From positions 1 to 33,890 of the forward strand of contig JAPLDT010000044.1 in NCBI GenBank assembly GCA_026391315.1: a stretch of DNA of 33,890 nucleotides. The letters are read 5' to 3'. The notes under the pieces were generated by a model that saw only the letters and a program-made list of their open reading frames with translations, was not told where the DNA came from and searched no databases. Made by a program: the position numbers and the translations under genes. Position 1 is the first letter of the stretch. Each line of letters begins with the position of its first letter. Positions 18,176 to 25,904 of the stretch are shown here, piece by piece. This DNA comes from Bacteroidia bacterium (GTDB lineage Bacteria > Bacteroidota > Bacteroidia > Bacteroidales > Prolixibacteraceae).

Positions 18176-18751
18176 ATGCTGAAAGATCTTATTCTCAAAA
18201 ACCGCAGCTACAGACGATTTTTCCAATCCGAACGAATCACCGAGTCTCAGTTACGGGAATGGATTGATCTGGCACGCAATTCGGCCTCTGCACGTAATGC
18301 GCAGTGCATCAAGTACATACTTAGTACAGACAAAACTTCAAATGCACAAATCTTTGATCAATTGGCCTGGGCAGGCTATCTGAAGGATTGGCCCGGACCG
18401 GAGGAGGGGGAACGCCCTTCGGCTTATGTGATCCTGCTGCTCGACACCCTGCTTGCTGACAATTTTATGTGCGATGATGGAATTGCTTCCCAAAGCATTT
18501 TGCTTGGCGCCGTGGAAGCCGGCTTTGGGGGATGCATCATCAGGTCTGTCAACCGCAAGAAGCTAAGTGAACAAGTGAACCTTTCCGATCAATATGAAAT
18601 CATTCAGGTACTTGCGCTCGGAAAACCGAAAGAAGTAGTGGTACTTGACGAAATGAAAGATGGCGAAATAAAATACTGGCGCGACGAAAACCGGGTTCAC
18701 CATGTGCCGAAACGAACGCTAAATGAGATCATTCTGAAAGTCCTGAAATAA
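18176..18751 (+). CDS. Nitroreductase-family FMN protein
   Basis: This is a 191-residue protein of the nitroreductase/FMN-dependent fold. The N-terminal NRSYRRFFQ and the following LARNSASARNAQCIKYI correspond to the FMN-binding Arg and Ser/Asn segments. The middle helix ADNFMCDDGIASQSILLGAVEAGFGGCII matches the conserved dimer/FMN-phosphate region, and ALGKPKE is the usual late motif. Family members reduce nitroaromatics, quinones or flavins, or dehalogenate, using NAD(P)H; the natural substrate is unknown. No signal peptide is seen. It is convergent with the next gene, the two stops being only two bases apart. Confidence 0.85.
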   Translation: MLKDLILKNRSYRRFFQSERITESQLREWIDLARNSASARNAQCIKYILSTDKTSNAQIFDQLAWAGYLKDWPGPEEGERPSAYVILLLDTLLADNFMCDDGIASQSILLGAVEAGFGGCIIRSVNRKKLSEQVNLSDQYEIIQVLALGKPKEVVVLDEMKDGEIKYWRDENRVHHVPKRTLNEIILKVLK

Positions 18752-18753
18752 AA

Positions 18754-19869
18754 TCATTTAAGCGGAACACTTCTGCCACTCTTTGCTGATATACGGGCTG
18801 CGTCCAAAATTTTTACCACAAGCAGGTTGTTTTCGAGCGAGTAGAGACCATACTTAGGTTCAGCAATTTTCCCCCAAATGACATCCGCAAAATAGCAGAA
18901 CGGATCCTCGTAAACAGCTATCTCCGAGGCAGTAACAGTCAATGCCTTTTCTGCCGCCATATCCTTGCCTCTTGTACGCATCTCCTTGTTGTTCACTGCA
19001 ACAATATAGCCCTCATCACCATAGATTTCCATATCCTTCCTGCCAAACGGCCAGTTCCAGGAGGCCTGAATGATGCACTGCGATCCCGGGTACGAGACAA
19101 CAATGGTCGCTTCATCATCTACCTTTGGGTAAACATCCGGTTTGAAATGGCGGGTCACAGCGGTTACAGAAACCGGCTTTTCTCCGTTGGTCAGGGCGGT
19201 CATCAGGTTGGCGCCATAACAACCAAAATCGACGATGGCCCCTCCTCCGTTTAAGATCGGGTCGGTGAGCCACTCCAGGAAAACAGGATCACACCCAATC
19301 TCCTTCGGACCCTGGTGTCCGTCGTGAATCACTACTTTTCTAAGCGTGCCGACAAATTGCTCCTCATTGACCATTTTGAAGGATTGGGCAGTTGAGGGAT
19401 ACCACGAAGTCTCATAATCTGTCAAAAGGTGGATTTTGTATTTTCGGGCCAGTTCAGCCATCCGGTCGGCATGTTTCATGTTCACTGCCAGCGGTTTTTC
19501 CACCATCACATGAATACCCCTGGGTGCGCAAGTCTCCACTACAGCAAGATGTTCAAAAATGGAGCCGAACGCCACAACTGCGTCAGGTTTCACTTTATCG
19601 AGCATCTCCTCCAGATTTTTGTAAGCAAGATTCTCAGGGAATTTATACCGCTTTGCCAGTTTAGCAACCAACTCCTGATTGGGTTCAAAGACTCCTACCA
19701 ATTCAAAATCGCCCTTATCGGCACGGCCAAGTATAAATGAAATATGGCCGTGGGTCATTCCGGCTACGGCCAGACGGATTGGCTTTTGTGGGCTCTTTGC
19801 CAAGGTTTGAAATCCGATCGAAAGAATGATCAAACTGAACAATAACGCATTTCTAAGTTGCTTTTTCAT
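18754..19869 (-). CDS. Exported Gfo/Idh/MocA-like oxidoreductase
   Basis: This is a 371-residue protein. I chose the ATG at 19869; an in-frame TTG two codons earlier would add only two residues. Residues 1-25 (KKQLRNALLFSLIILSIGFQTLAKS) form a Sec signal peptide. The N-terminal Rossmann-like domain begins IRLAVAGMTHGHISF, in which the usual GxGxxG is replaced by GxxHGH. The family signature HVMVEKPLAVN with its Lys is present, and GGGAIVDFGCYG matches the C-terminal domain. Export with a nucleotide-binding fold suggests a tightly bound NAD cofactor, as in GH109-type glycosidases, or a non-redox role. These are inferences. It stands alone on the minus strand. Confidence 0.85.
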   Translation of the reverse strand: MKKQLRNALLFSLIILSIGFQTLAKSPQKPIRLAVAGMTHGHISFILGRADKGDFELVGVFEPNQELVAKLAKRYKFPENLAYKNLEEMLDKVKPDAVVAFGSIFEHLAVVETCAPRGIHVMVEKPLAVNMKHADRMAELARKYKIHLLTDYETSWYPSTAQSFKMVNEEQFVGTLRKVVIHDGHQGPKEIGCDPVFLEWLTDPILNGGGAIVDFGCYGANLMTALTNGEKPVSVTAVTRHFKPDVYPKVDDEATIVVSYPGSQCIIQASWNWPFGRKDMEIYGDEGYIVAVNNKEMRTRGKDMAAEKALTVTASEIAVYEDPFCYFADVIWGKIAEPKYGLYSLENNLLVVKILDAARISAKSGRSVPLK

Positions 19870-19897
19870 TGTCAATTGGTTGTGATGGAGTGAATCT

Positions 19898-19931
19898 CAA
19901 AATTAAGAAAATTTATGAAGGCTGAATTCAA
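19898..19931 (-). promoter_or_regulatory. Possible promoter of the exported oxidoreductase
   Basis: Read on the minus strand, TAATTTTG (19898-19905) fits the TAnnTTTG -7 box. A TTG (19929-19931) stands 23 bp upstream, slightly far for a -33 element. The box lies 28 bp before the start codon. Confidence 0.3.
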
Positions 19932-20157
19932 TTGATAGAGTAATCAAGCCGGACGACTCTATCTGAAGATTTGTCGGGGAAAATTCGCTTTTGATCAAGG
20001 AATTGGGTAAATTTATAAATAGCCTTATTTAACCACAAATACAGAATTGAACCGGCACATTGAAAGGAAAGGACTATTCTTTAACAGGATTATCTTTTCA
20101 AACAACCAGCAAGGCCAGTATTGCAAACAGGAAGAACGGCACTCGTTAAACAAAAAT

Positions 20158-20186
20158 CTTTAAGGTCACAAATTGTGACCTTAAAG
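20158..20186. promoter_or_regulatory. 29-nt palindrome, likely operator of the ORF6N gene
   Basis: Two perfect 14-nt arms (CTTTAAGGTCACAA and its complement) flank a single central A at 20172. The site lies 37 bp upstream of the ORF6N start codon. The core TCACAAATTGTGA is repeated inside the coding sequence at 20434-20446. Symmetry and position suggest a protein-binding operator, possibly for the ORF6N protein itself. A transcript hairpin is the other reading. Confidence 0.6.
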
Positions 20187-20223
20187 AAAATGTTGATATT
20201 TCTTCAAACAAAACATCAAAACA

Positions 20224-20772
20224 ATGACAACAGAAACGCAAATATTGCCCGATGAAGCTATAATCAATAAAATATACATAATGCGGGGCAAGAAAGTAAT
20301 GGTCGACCGTGATCTGGCAGAGCTTTACGGGGTTGAAACAAGGGGGTTAAACCAGGCGGTAAAGCGCAACGAAAAGAGGTTCCCAGAAGATTTTATGTTC
20401 CAAATGACTTCGGAAGAAATGCAGGATTGGAAATCACAAATTGTGATATCCAATACCGAAAAGATGGGACTAAGAAAACCGCCTTTGGTTTTTACAGAAC
20501 AGGGGGTTGCCATGTTGTCAAGCGTTTTGAACAGTGAACGGGCTATAATGGTAAACATTGCCATTATACGGGTATTTACAAAAATGAGAGAACTTGTAAA
20601 TACCCATAAAGAAATAATACAAAAGCTAGAACTGCTTGAAATGAAAGATATCGAACAAGACGATAAAATCATGCGCATTTTTGAATACCTCAAACAGTTT
20701 GAACAAACCAAACAAAAAGAATTAGAACAAAACAATCGCCCAAAGATTGGATATAAACCATCGAAGAAATAG
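20224..20772 (+). CDS. ORF6N (KilA-N type) domain protein
   Basis: This is a 182-residue protein. Residues about 13-100 match the ORF6N domain of phage and Bacteroidota proteins: INKIYIMRGKKVMVDRDLAELYGVETRGLNQAVKRN, then FPEDFMFQMT, WKSQIV and PPLVFTEQGVAMLSSVLNS. The rest (about 120-175) is a charged coiled coil. The KilA-N/ORF6N fold is thought to bind DNA. The protein is phage-derived, but no other phage gene is nearby, so it is probably a domesticated or stand-alone element. A perfect palindrome precedes the gene, and its core recurs in the codons for SQIV. Autoregulation is plausible but unproven. Confidence 0.88.
   Translation: MTTETQILPDEAIINKIYIMRGKKVMVDRDLAELYGVETRGLNQAVKRNEKRFPEDFMFQMTSEEMQDWKSQIVISNTEKMGLRKPPLVFTEQGVAMLSSVLNSERAIMVNIAIIRVFTKMRELVNTHKEIIQKLELLEMKDIEQDDKIMRIFEYLKQFEQTKQKELEQNNRPKIGYKPSKK
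20434..20446. repeat. Second copy of TCACAAATTGTGA inside the ORF6N gene
   Basis: The 13-nt palindromic core of the upstream operator-like site is repeated exactly within the coding sequence (SQIV codons), 268 bp downstream, centre to centre. One more symmetric base on each side extends it to 15 nt (20433-20447). Confidence 0.6.
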
Positions 20773-21007
20773 TAGTCTGCTCGCTCCCTCGTGGTTATTG
20801 TTGTAAGGTTTACTATCTTTATTTGAAATTTCCTGAATGATCCGTCATCCTTTTTTTTGTTACTTCCATATATCGTAGTTATCGGAATACCCATGAGAAA
20901 ATTTTTGTACCAGCCGAATATGATAATAAGTTACATGAATAATTTATAGCTGGATTCATTACTCTGTATTATCCTTTAGTTCAGTACTATGCGTCAATTT
21001 TTAATTC

Positions 21008-21282
21008 AATGTCGTTTAGATAAAGTGATGCTCCGTTTCCCGAGTGAGCAACTCCGGAGGAGTTTTCCGTGAATAACCCCCAGTGCAACTGGGGGACGAG
21101 CGGGATAAAAATCTACATAAACCCCGTCGGGGTTACCCAAAACAAGGCAATGCAAACTTTATCTTGAAATTGTTGGGTAACTCCTCCGGAGTTTATTTTC
21201 ATTTGTGCCTTTTTTCCCTCCGGTTAAAACCGGAGGTTATTCACGGGTAACTCCTGCGGAGTTCTATTAACTAAACGACATT
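21008..21282. repeat. 275-bp nested palindromic repeat element
   Basis: The outer arms AATGTCGTTTAG (21008-21019) and CTAAACGACATT (21271-21282) are exact complements. Inside, CCGTGAATAACC (21067-21078) pairs with GGTTATTCACGG (21235-21246). Small hairpins sit between: AACTCCGGAGGAGTT (21050-21064), CCCCCAGT/ACTGGGGG (21077-21095), AACCCCGTCGGGGTT (21120-21134), AACTCCTCCGGAGTT (21179-21193), CCTCCGGTT/AACCGGAGG (21217-21236) and AACTCCTGCGGAGTT (21249-21263). No coding potential. It resembles the dispersed REP-like clusters of Bacteroidota. Confidence 0.8.
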
Positions 21283-21285
21283 AAT

Positions 21286-21308
21286 TTTTAATTGTTAATT
21301 GTTAATTT
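21286..21308. repeat. Short tandem TTAATTG-type repeat
   Basis: A 7-nt unit (TTAATTG and variants) is repeated about three times just before the DUF362 gene. Such A/T-rich runs are common in intergenic DNA of this phylum. Confidence 0.45.
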
Positions 21309-21320
21309 CTTTAACTAGTC

Positions 21321-22508
21321 ATGAGCGAAAAAAATGAAATTAGGCCTTCCGGTCGCCGCAACTTTTTCAGGTTATTAACCGCCGGAGGGGCAGGGTTCGT
21401 CCTTTCACCAATTGTTGCATCAGCACCTGTTGAGGCTGCCGAAAACCTGCCGCCGGTAAAACCTGCAACAAATATCCAGGACGCGCTGAAATACCCGAGG
21501 AATTCAAACTCAATGCCCGGACTCTTTCCTGGTGCCGTCATGCAAGTGAACCATAGCGGATGCATCAAGGGAAAAATTATACAGCAAAAGGCTGTCGATC
21601 AAATGCTGACGGCTGCCATGCTCAATCTTACCGGAAAGAAATCCGTCAAGAAAGCCTGGCAGAAGTTTGTCTCACCGGATGATATCGTCGGGCTCAAAGT
21701 CAATCCCGTAGCCGGGAAATTGCTAACCACCAGTCACGAACTTGTTAAGGCCGTCATAGCGCAACTCGAAATGGCCGGGGTTCCGCGAAAAAATATTGTG
21801 ATTTGGGACCGTCGCGAAATGGAACTGCACGAAACCGGGTTCCTGCCGGAGAACTATCCCGGGATTACCATCTCGGGCACTGAGCAGAAAGATGCCAAGG
21901 GTAGTTTTTTTGACAGCAACGGGAAACTTTACGGAGAGGGTATGATCGACAAAGAGTGGTCCTACTGGGCCGACGTTGAGGGCTCCTACGATGAATATAC
22001 AATGCCCTACATGGTGAATGGAGGCAAGCACTCCTATTATACCAAAATATGCACCAAGCAGGTAACAAAAATTATCAATCTGCCTATCCTCAAAAATGCC
22101 GGTGGTTCCATCACGCTCTGCCTGAAGAATCTGGCCTACGGAGCCATCTCAAATACAGGACGGTTGCATGAAAAACTCTGGCACGACTCCGTAGCGGAGG
22201 TTTGCGCCTTCCCTCCCTTGCGTGACAAAGTGGTGCTGAATATCGTCGACGGACTGATCGGTTGCTACAATGGCGGACCTGCAGCCAATCCCCAGTTTAT
22301 CTGCCAGTACAACCTGTTGCTCGCCGGTACGGATGCAGTGGCGGTCGACAGGGTCGGACTCAACATCGTCTCCCAAAAGCGGATCGAAATGAAACTGCAA
22401 AAGGAAGAGAGCGCCGCGGCTTCCCTGTTCCTGAAACGTGCCGAAGAGCTCGGCCTGGGAATCGGCGATAACAACCGCATTAACCTGAAAACCATAGATC
22501 TTGCCTAA
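21321..22508 (+). CDS. Tat-exported DUF362 family protein
   Basis: This is a 395-residue protein. The N-terminus has a twin-arginine signal (SGRRNFFRLLTAGGAGFVLSP), so it should be exported folded, typically with a cofactor. The mature part matches DUF362: DDIVGLKVNPVAGKLLTT, KNIVIWDR, and the late segment RDKVVLNIVDGLIGCYNGGP followed by AGTDAVAVDRVGL. No CxxC ferredoxin motifs are present, so an Fe-S cluster is not indicated. The function of DUF362 is not established. Its stop codon overlaps the start of the next gene (TAATG), so the two exported proteins are translationally coupled and probably act together. Confidence 0.87.
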   Translation: MSEKNEIRPSGRRNFFRLLTAGGAGFVLSPIVASAPVEAAENLPPVKPATNIQDALKYPRNSNSMPGLFPGAVMQVNHSGCIKGKIIQQKAVDQMLTAAMLNLTGKKSVKKAWQKFVSPDDIVGLKVNPVAGKLLTTSHELVKAVIAQLEMAGVPRKNIVIWDRREMELHETGFLPENYPGITISGTEQKDAKGSFFDSNGKLYGEGMIDKEWSYWADVEGSYDEYTMPYMVNGGKHSYYTKICTKQVTKIINLPILKNAGGSITLCLKNLAYGAISNTGRLHEKLWHDSVAEVCAFPPLRDKVVLNIVDGLIGCYNGGPAANPQFICQYNLLLAGTDAVAVDRVGLNIVSQKRIEMKLQKEESAAASLFLKRAEELGLGIGDNNRINLKTIDLA

Positions 22509-23323
22509 TGCGGAACTGCCTGATTTTTATTTTGCTGATACTGTTTTCGATATGTCATCCACTGACTGCCTTTTCTCAATTGCTGACAAGTGATCTGCTA
22601 CCGGGACTAAAAATCGAAAAAGAGGGCCTCTACGACGGCACCTCCCTCTACGGCTATATCGACGGGGGCTCTACCCTCTATTTCGAATATGGCTTCGACC
22701 GACTGAATGTTCAGGAGGTGGCCTTCCAAAATGAAAAATTTACTGTCGAATATTACCGGATGAAATCCGGCAAGGGTGCTTTTGGCATCTATTCAGTCAA
22801 TACCTTCCAATGTCAATCTGCCGATCAGCAGGAAATGACTGATTGTGAAAATCAGTACCAGCTCCAGCTATTCACCGGACATCATTACATCTCTATCGTC
22901 AACACCACCGGAACACCCGTTGCCCAAAGCGCTTCGCTCCTGCTTGCAAGGAAGCTGAAAGAGATCCTTCCGGCTGAAGAGGGACTAACTTTGCCTGAAC
23001 AGTTTGGGACATCCACCAACCAGCTTACCGGTAAACTCAAATTTATCCAAGGCGAACTGGGACTGCAAAATGGACTACCCGATTGGAGTAGCTATTTTGA
23101 AGGGCTGAAGAATTTCAATTTGTGGTTCAGGCAAACCAAAACCGACGGCAAAGATGTCCGTCAGGCACTCGTCACTTTTGACTCTCCGGGTGACCAGGAT
23201 ATTTTTCTGCGCAATGCCTCGCTTATACCTTCCGGTGATGGCTGGAAATCAAAAGATAACCAGACAGAGCGGTGGCTCGTCAAAAAGATTGGAGAAAAAA
23301 ATATTTTTATAGAGGTAAGATAG
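22508..23323 (+). CDS. Exported DUF6599-like protein coupled to DUF362
   Basis: This is a 271-residue protein with a Sec signal peptide (residues 1-23, ending AFSQ). The segment LYGYIDGGSTLYFEYGFDRLNVQEV, with later VEYYRMKSGKGAFGIYSV, fits the pattern I associate with the DUF6599 family (YGYINGGAELYLEYGF type), which is recalled rather than searched. A second, similar alpha/beta half follows (about 165-270). No catalytic motif is recognisable. The ATG overlaps the TAA of the DUF362 gene by one base. The pair recalls gene neighbourhoods in which a Tat-exported and a Sec-exported protein act in one periplasmic process, here unknown. Confidence 0.7.
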   Translation: MRNCLIFILLILFSICHPLTAFSQLLTSDLLPGLKIEKEGLYDGTSLYGYIDGGSTLYFEYGFDRLNVQEVAFQNEKFTVEYYRMKSGKGAFGIYSVNTFQCQSADQQEMTDCENQYQLQLFTGHHYISIVNTTGTPVAQSASLLLARKLKEILPAEEGLTLPEQFGTSTNQLTGKLKFIQGELGLQNGLPDWSSYFEGLKNFNLWFRQTKTDGKDVRQALVTFDSPGDQDIFLRNASLIPSGDGWKSKDNQTERWLVKKIGEKNIFIEVR

Positions 23324-23416
23324 CAGTTGGTCCCAATTGTTTTTTACCGGATTACACACATAATGAACATCCCGGTTTCACGATATTAAAGCAATTCTCT
23401 TATGTAACTCCAATAT

Positions 23417-23505
23417 TTCACGCAAAGGACGCCAAGAAAAACCGCAAAGGAGCGCAAAGTTCGATTACGGTTTCTTTGCGTCTCTCTTTGCGCACTTTGC
23501 GTGAA
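23417..23505. repeat. Dispersed hairpin repeat (TTCACGCAAAG...CTTTGCGTGAA)
   Basis: Perfect 11-nt arms at 23417-23427 and 23495-23505 enclose more complementary pieces (AAACCG/CGGTTT and GCGCAAAG/CTTTGCGC). The element fills the gap between two convergent genes and could stop transcripts from either side, though no T-run follows. Confidence 0.7.
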
Positions 23506-23552
23506 CCTTTTTGTTGTTCATTTACGCGATATCTTGATTAGATACTGAGTGA

Positions 23553-24113
23553 CTACTTAACAAGTGCTGATCCAAAAGGAAGGACAGTTTTACCGGCAAC
23601 ATCGTTGATGATGATTGCAGCCATCATATACCAGGCCGAAAAGGCACAAACGAAAAGCTCATATCCGGCCACTTTATTCCATACCGGATCAACAAAATGT
23701 CCAAAATCCAAAAGTACAAAGCCAAGCAACAACGTCAGCAAGGTAACTGCCATTGCCTTATGTATACGTAACGAGGCGACAGACAAGATAGCCGTGTAAA
23801 GTGTCCAGGCGACCAGGTAGTACCCTATGTCTGTTGTGCTCGATTCATAAATCTTATAGAAATTTAAGATCCAGATTATTCCCAAACCAATCCAGAAACT
23901 GCCATAACCCACGAAGGCGCTGTATCCAAAGTTGTTTCCCGTTTTTTGTTCCTGAAAACCGGCAATTAATTGAGCCAATCCGCCAAAAATAAAGGCCATT
24001 GCAACAACGGGACCAAGTCCCATGAGTCCAATGTTATGAAACTGAAGTAAAATAGTCGTCAATCCAAAACCTGCCAGGCCAACAACCGCAGGATTTCCCA
24101 TCTTTTTTTCCAT
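23553..24113 (-). CDS. satP: GPR1/FUN34/YaaH family acetate transporter
   Basis: This is a 186-residue integral membrane protein, the same size as E. coli SatP (188 residues). It starts with the family signature NPAVVGLAGFGLTT and has six hydrophobic stretches; GGLAQLIAGFQEQKTGN and FGYSAFVGYGSFW correspond to the pore-lining motifs. The family moves acetate and succinate with protons. The gene lies 150 bp downstream of an acyl-CoA ligase gene on the same strand and has its own promoter-like box, so it is probably a separate transcript with a related theme (carboxylate uptake and activation). The substrate is inferred from the family. Confidence 0.87.
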   Translation of the reverse strand: MEKKMGNPAVVGLAGFGLTTILLQFHNIGLMGLGPVVAMAFIFGGLAQLIAGFQEQKTGNNFGYSAFVGYGSFWIGLGIIWILNFYKIYESSTTDIGYYLVAWTLYTAILSVASLRIHKAMAVTLLTLLLGFVLLDFGHFVDPVWNKVAGYELFVCAFSAWYMMAAIIINDVAGKTVLPFGSALVK

Positions 24114-24135
24114 ACTGTTTAGTTTTTAGTTCAGA

Positions 24136-24143
24136 CAAATATA
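24136..24143 (-). promoter_or_regulatory. Possible -7 box of the acetate transporter gene
   Basis: Read on the minus strand, TATATTTG matches TAnnTTTG exactly and lies 22 bp before the start codon. No clear -33 TTTG is found at the usual distance. Confidence 0.35.
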
Positions 24144-24263
24144 AAATTAAGTAACAAGAATAAAATAAAATCATATTTATTTGTTTATATATCATAATAT
24201 GTGCATAAACATCATTATAAGATATCCTGTCGTTTGGTTAAGGTTATTGATCATTTCACCCTG

Positions 24264-25904
24264 TTAAGTGTACAAATACCTTTTGATATTCCGTTTCGGC
24301 GTTTTCTCAAACTCGTTGTCTACCAAGATAATGGAGCTGAGTTGGGCGTATTTTGGAAGTTCCTTGTTCACCTGTTTGCAGTTCTCGGCCATGATCCCTT
24401 TCAGGTCGTTTTCACCGGGTTTTTCAGCTTCAATCCTTTCAGGATCGGGGTAGACAAAGGCCACCATTTTCCCTTCCCTTTCGGTAACCACACATTCAAG
24501 AACATAGGGATAATTGCATAGTTTGGCCTCCATCTCTTCGGGATAAATATTCTGCCCCGATGGGCCCAATAACATGTTCTTGCATCGTCCGCGGATATAG
24601 ATAAAATCCTCGTTGTCAATGATTCCGAGGTCACCGGTATGCAGCCAACCATCGGCATCAATGGCATCCGCGGTAGCCTTTTCATTCTTGTAGTAGCCCA
24701 TCATCACGTTGGCGCCCCTCACGAGAATTTCACCCACTTCGTGGAAGGGATCTTTGGAATCAATGCGCACCTCCATCCTGTCGACCAGTTTCCCGGACGA
24801 AGTGGACCTGAAACTATTCCATGGTTCGTACGAAATCAATGGGCCGCACTCAGTCATCCCATAACCTATCGTAAACGGGAATTTTATTTTTCGGAAGAAA
24901 GTCTCCACCTCTTTGTTCAGCGGAGCCCCACCGATCACGATCTCGTGGAAATTGCCGCCGAAAGTCTCCACCAGGCTTGCGCGCACCTTTTTATGCAAAA
25001 GCAGTTGAATGCCCGGAACCTTGAGCAGAAATTTCACCACAGGTTTTTCGAGCGCAGGCAGGATGCGTTTCCGGTATATTTTTTCGATCACCAATGGAAC
25101 AGAAAGTATCAACCGCGGCTTCACTTCCTGAAATGCCCTGATAATCAACTGCGGCGTAGGAGGTTTCGTCAGGAAGGTCACATGGCAGCCCACCGAAGCT
25201 GGAAAAAGAAATTCAAACAGTAATCCGAAGACATGGGCCATAGGAAGGAAGGAGACAATGCGATCGCCGGCTTTTAGTGGCATGTGCTCTTGTGCGTAGA
25301 TGATGTTTGATAGCAAACTCCTTGCCGGAATCATCACTCCCTTGCTAAAACCTGAAGTTCCGCTGGTGTAGGAAAGCACACTCAGGTCATCTCCTTCAAA
25401 ATCTGTCAGTTCAAAATTGTTAGGAGCAGATTGGCCGGCATACGCAACAGAAAAGCATTTCAACCAGAGCTCTGTCTCCTGTGGCGAAGGGAACGAAAGC
25501 GCCGAGAAATCTGTCAGGCTGACCACTCCTCTGATTCCCGCCAATTTTGCACTGTCGAGTTTATCAAAGAGGTTATCAGCAGCAAACAAGAATAAGGATT
25601 CGGAGTGCTGGAGGATATGATGGACATCTTCTGGATTAAAATCCGGCAAAACAGGTACGGAGACACAGCCAAAACCGGAGATGGCCAGGAACGAGATGGC
25701 CCAGTTGGAAGAGTTCCGTCCAAGAATGGCAATCTTATCCCCTTTCTGAATGCCCGCCTCCCTGAAGTAGCAATGAATCTGTCGGATAATCTGTGCAGCT
25801 TCGCCATAGGTAGTCGTGGAACCCTGAAAATCGGAAAAAGCACTGCTAGTCCAATTCTCCCGGAAACATTTTGTGTAGATTCCAATTAGTTTTTCGTGCT
25901 TCAT
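24264..25904 (-). CDS. AMP-forming long-chain acyl-CoA synthetase-like ligase
   Basis: This is a 546-residue member of the ANL superfamily, which activates a carboxylic acid as acyl-AMP and transfers it to CoA (or another acceptor). All core motifs are visible: the P-loop YTSGTSGFSKG (179-189), GYGMTECGP (348-356), HTGD (422-425), the hinge region RGRCKNMLLGPSGQNIYPEE (438-457) and the C-terminal KTPKRNIKR with Lys541 as the candidate catalytic Lys. No membrane segment. It resembles FadD-like fatty acyl-CoA ligases. The start overlaps the stop of coaX by ATGA, which ties acyl activation to CoA synthesis. The exact acid is unknown. Confidence 0.9.
   Translation of the reverse strand: MKHEKLIGIYTKCFRENWTSSAFSDFQGSTTTYGEAAQIIRQIHCYFREAGIQKGDKIAILGRNSSNWAISFLAISGFGCVSVPVLPDFNPEDVHHILQHSESLFLFAADNLFDKLDSAKLAGIRGVVSLTDFSALSFPSPQETELWLKCFSVAYAGQSAPNNFELTDFEGDDLSVLSYTSGTSGFSKGVMIPARSLLSNIIYAQEHMPLKAGDRIVSFLPMAHVFGLLFEFLFPASVGCHVTFLTKPPTPQLIIRAFQEVKPRLILSVPLVIEKIYRKRILPALEKPVVKFLLKVPGIQLLLHKKVRASLVETFGGNFHEIVIGGAPLNKEVETFFRKIKFPFTIGYGMTECGPLISYEPWNSFRSTSSGKLVDRMEVRIDSKDPFHEVGEILVRGANVMMGYYKNEKATADAIDADGWLHTGDLGIIDNEDFIYIRGRCKNMLLGPSGQNIYPEEMEAKLCNYPYVLECVVTEREGKMVAFVYPDPERIEAEKPGENDLKGIMAENCKQVNKELPKYAQLSSIILVDNEFEKTPKRNIKRYLYT

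Larger units (their letters stand above)
19870..20223. other. Intergenic region between divergent genes
   Basis: This 354-bp gap separates the minus-strand exported oxidoreductase from the plus-strand ORF6N gene. It contains the possible promoter near 19900 and the 29-nt palindrome at 20158-20186. In the rest I see no gene or clear repeat. Confidence 0.6.
20773..21320. other. 548-bp gene-free region
   Basis: No credible gene is seen on either strand. The first 230 bp are A/T-rich and featureless. Positions 21008-21282 form the nested palindromic repeat described separately. The last 40 bp contain a short tandem TTAATTG run next to the DUF362 gene start. Confidence 0.6.

Noticed and set aside
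20224-20772. Prophage remnant around the ORF6N gene
   Set aside because: No integrase, structural phage gene or attachment repeat is seen within the neighbouring kilobases; ORF6N genes often stand alone in this phylum.
20325-20894. 189-codon open frame on the minus strand over the ORF6N gene
   Set aside because: The plus-strand frame has clear ORF6N motifs. The antisense product is Ser/Phe/Ile-rich, as expected of a shadow frame.
23272-23541. 89-codon open frame on the plus strand
   Set aside because: It overlaps the end of the DUF6599-like gene in another frame and runs through the hairpin repeat at 23417-23505, giving an Arg/Ser-rich product typical of repeats.
24639-25223. 194-codon open frame on the plus strand
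   Set aside because: It is antisense to the acyl-CoA ligase, whose motifs are complete; the plus-strand product has no known pattern.
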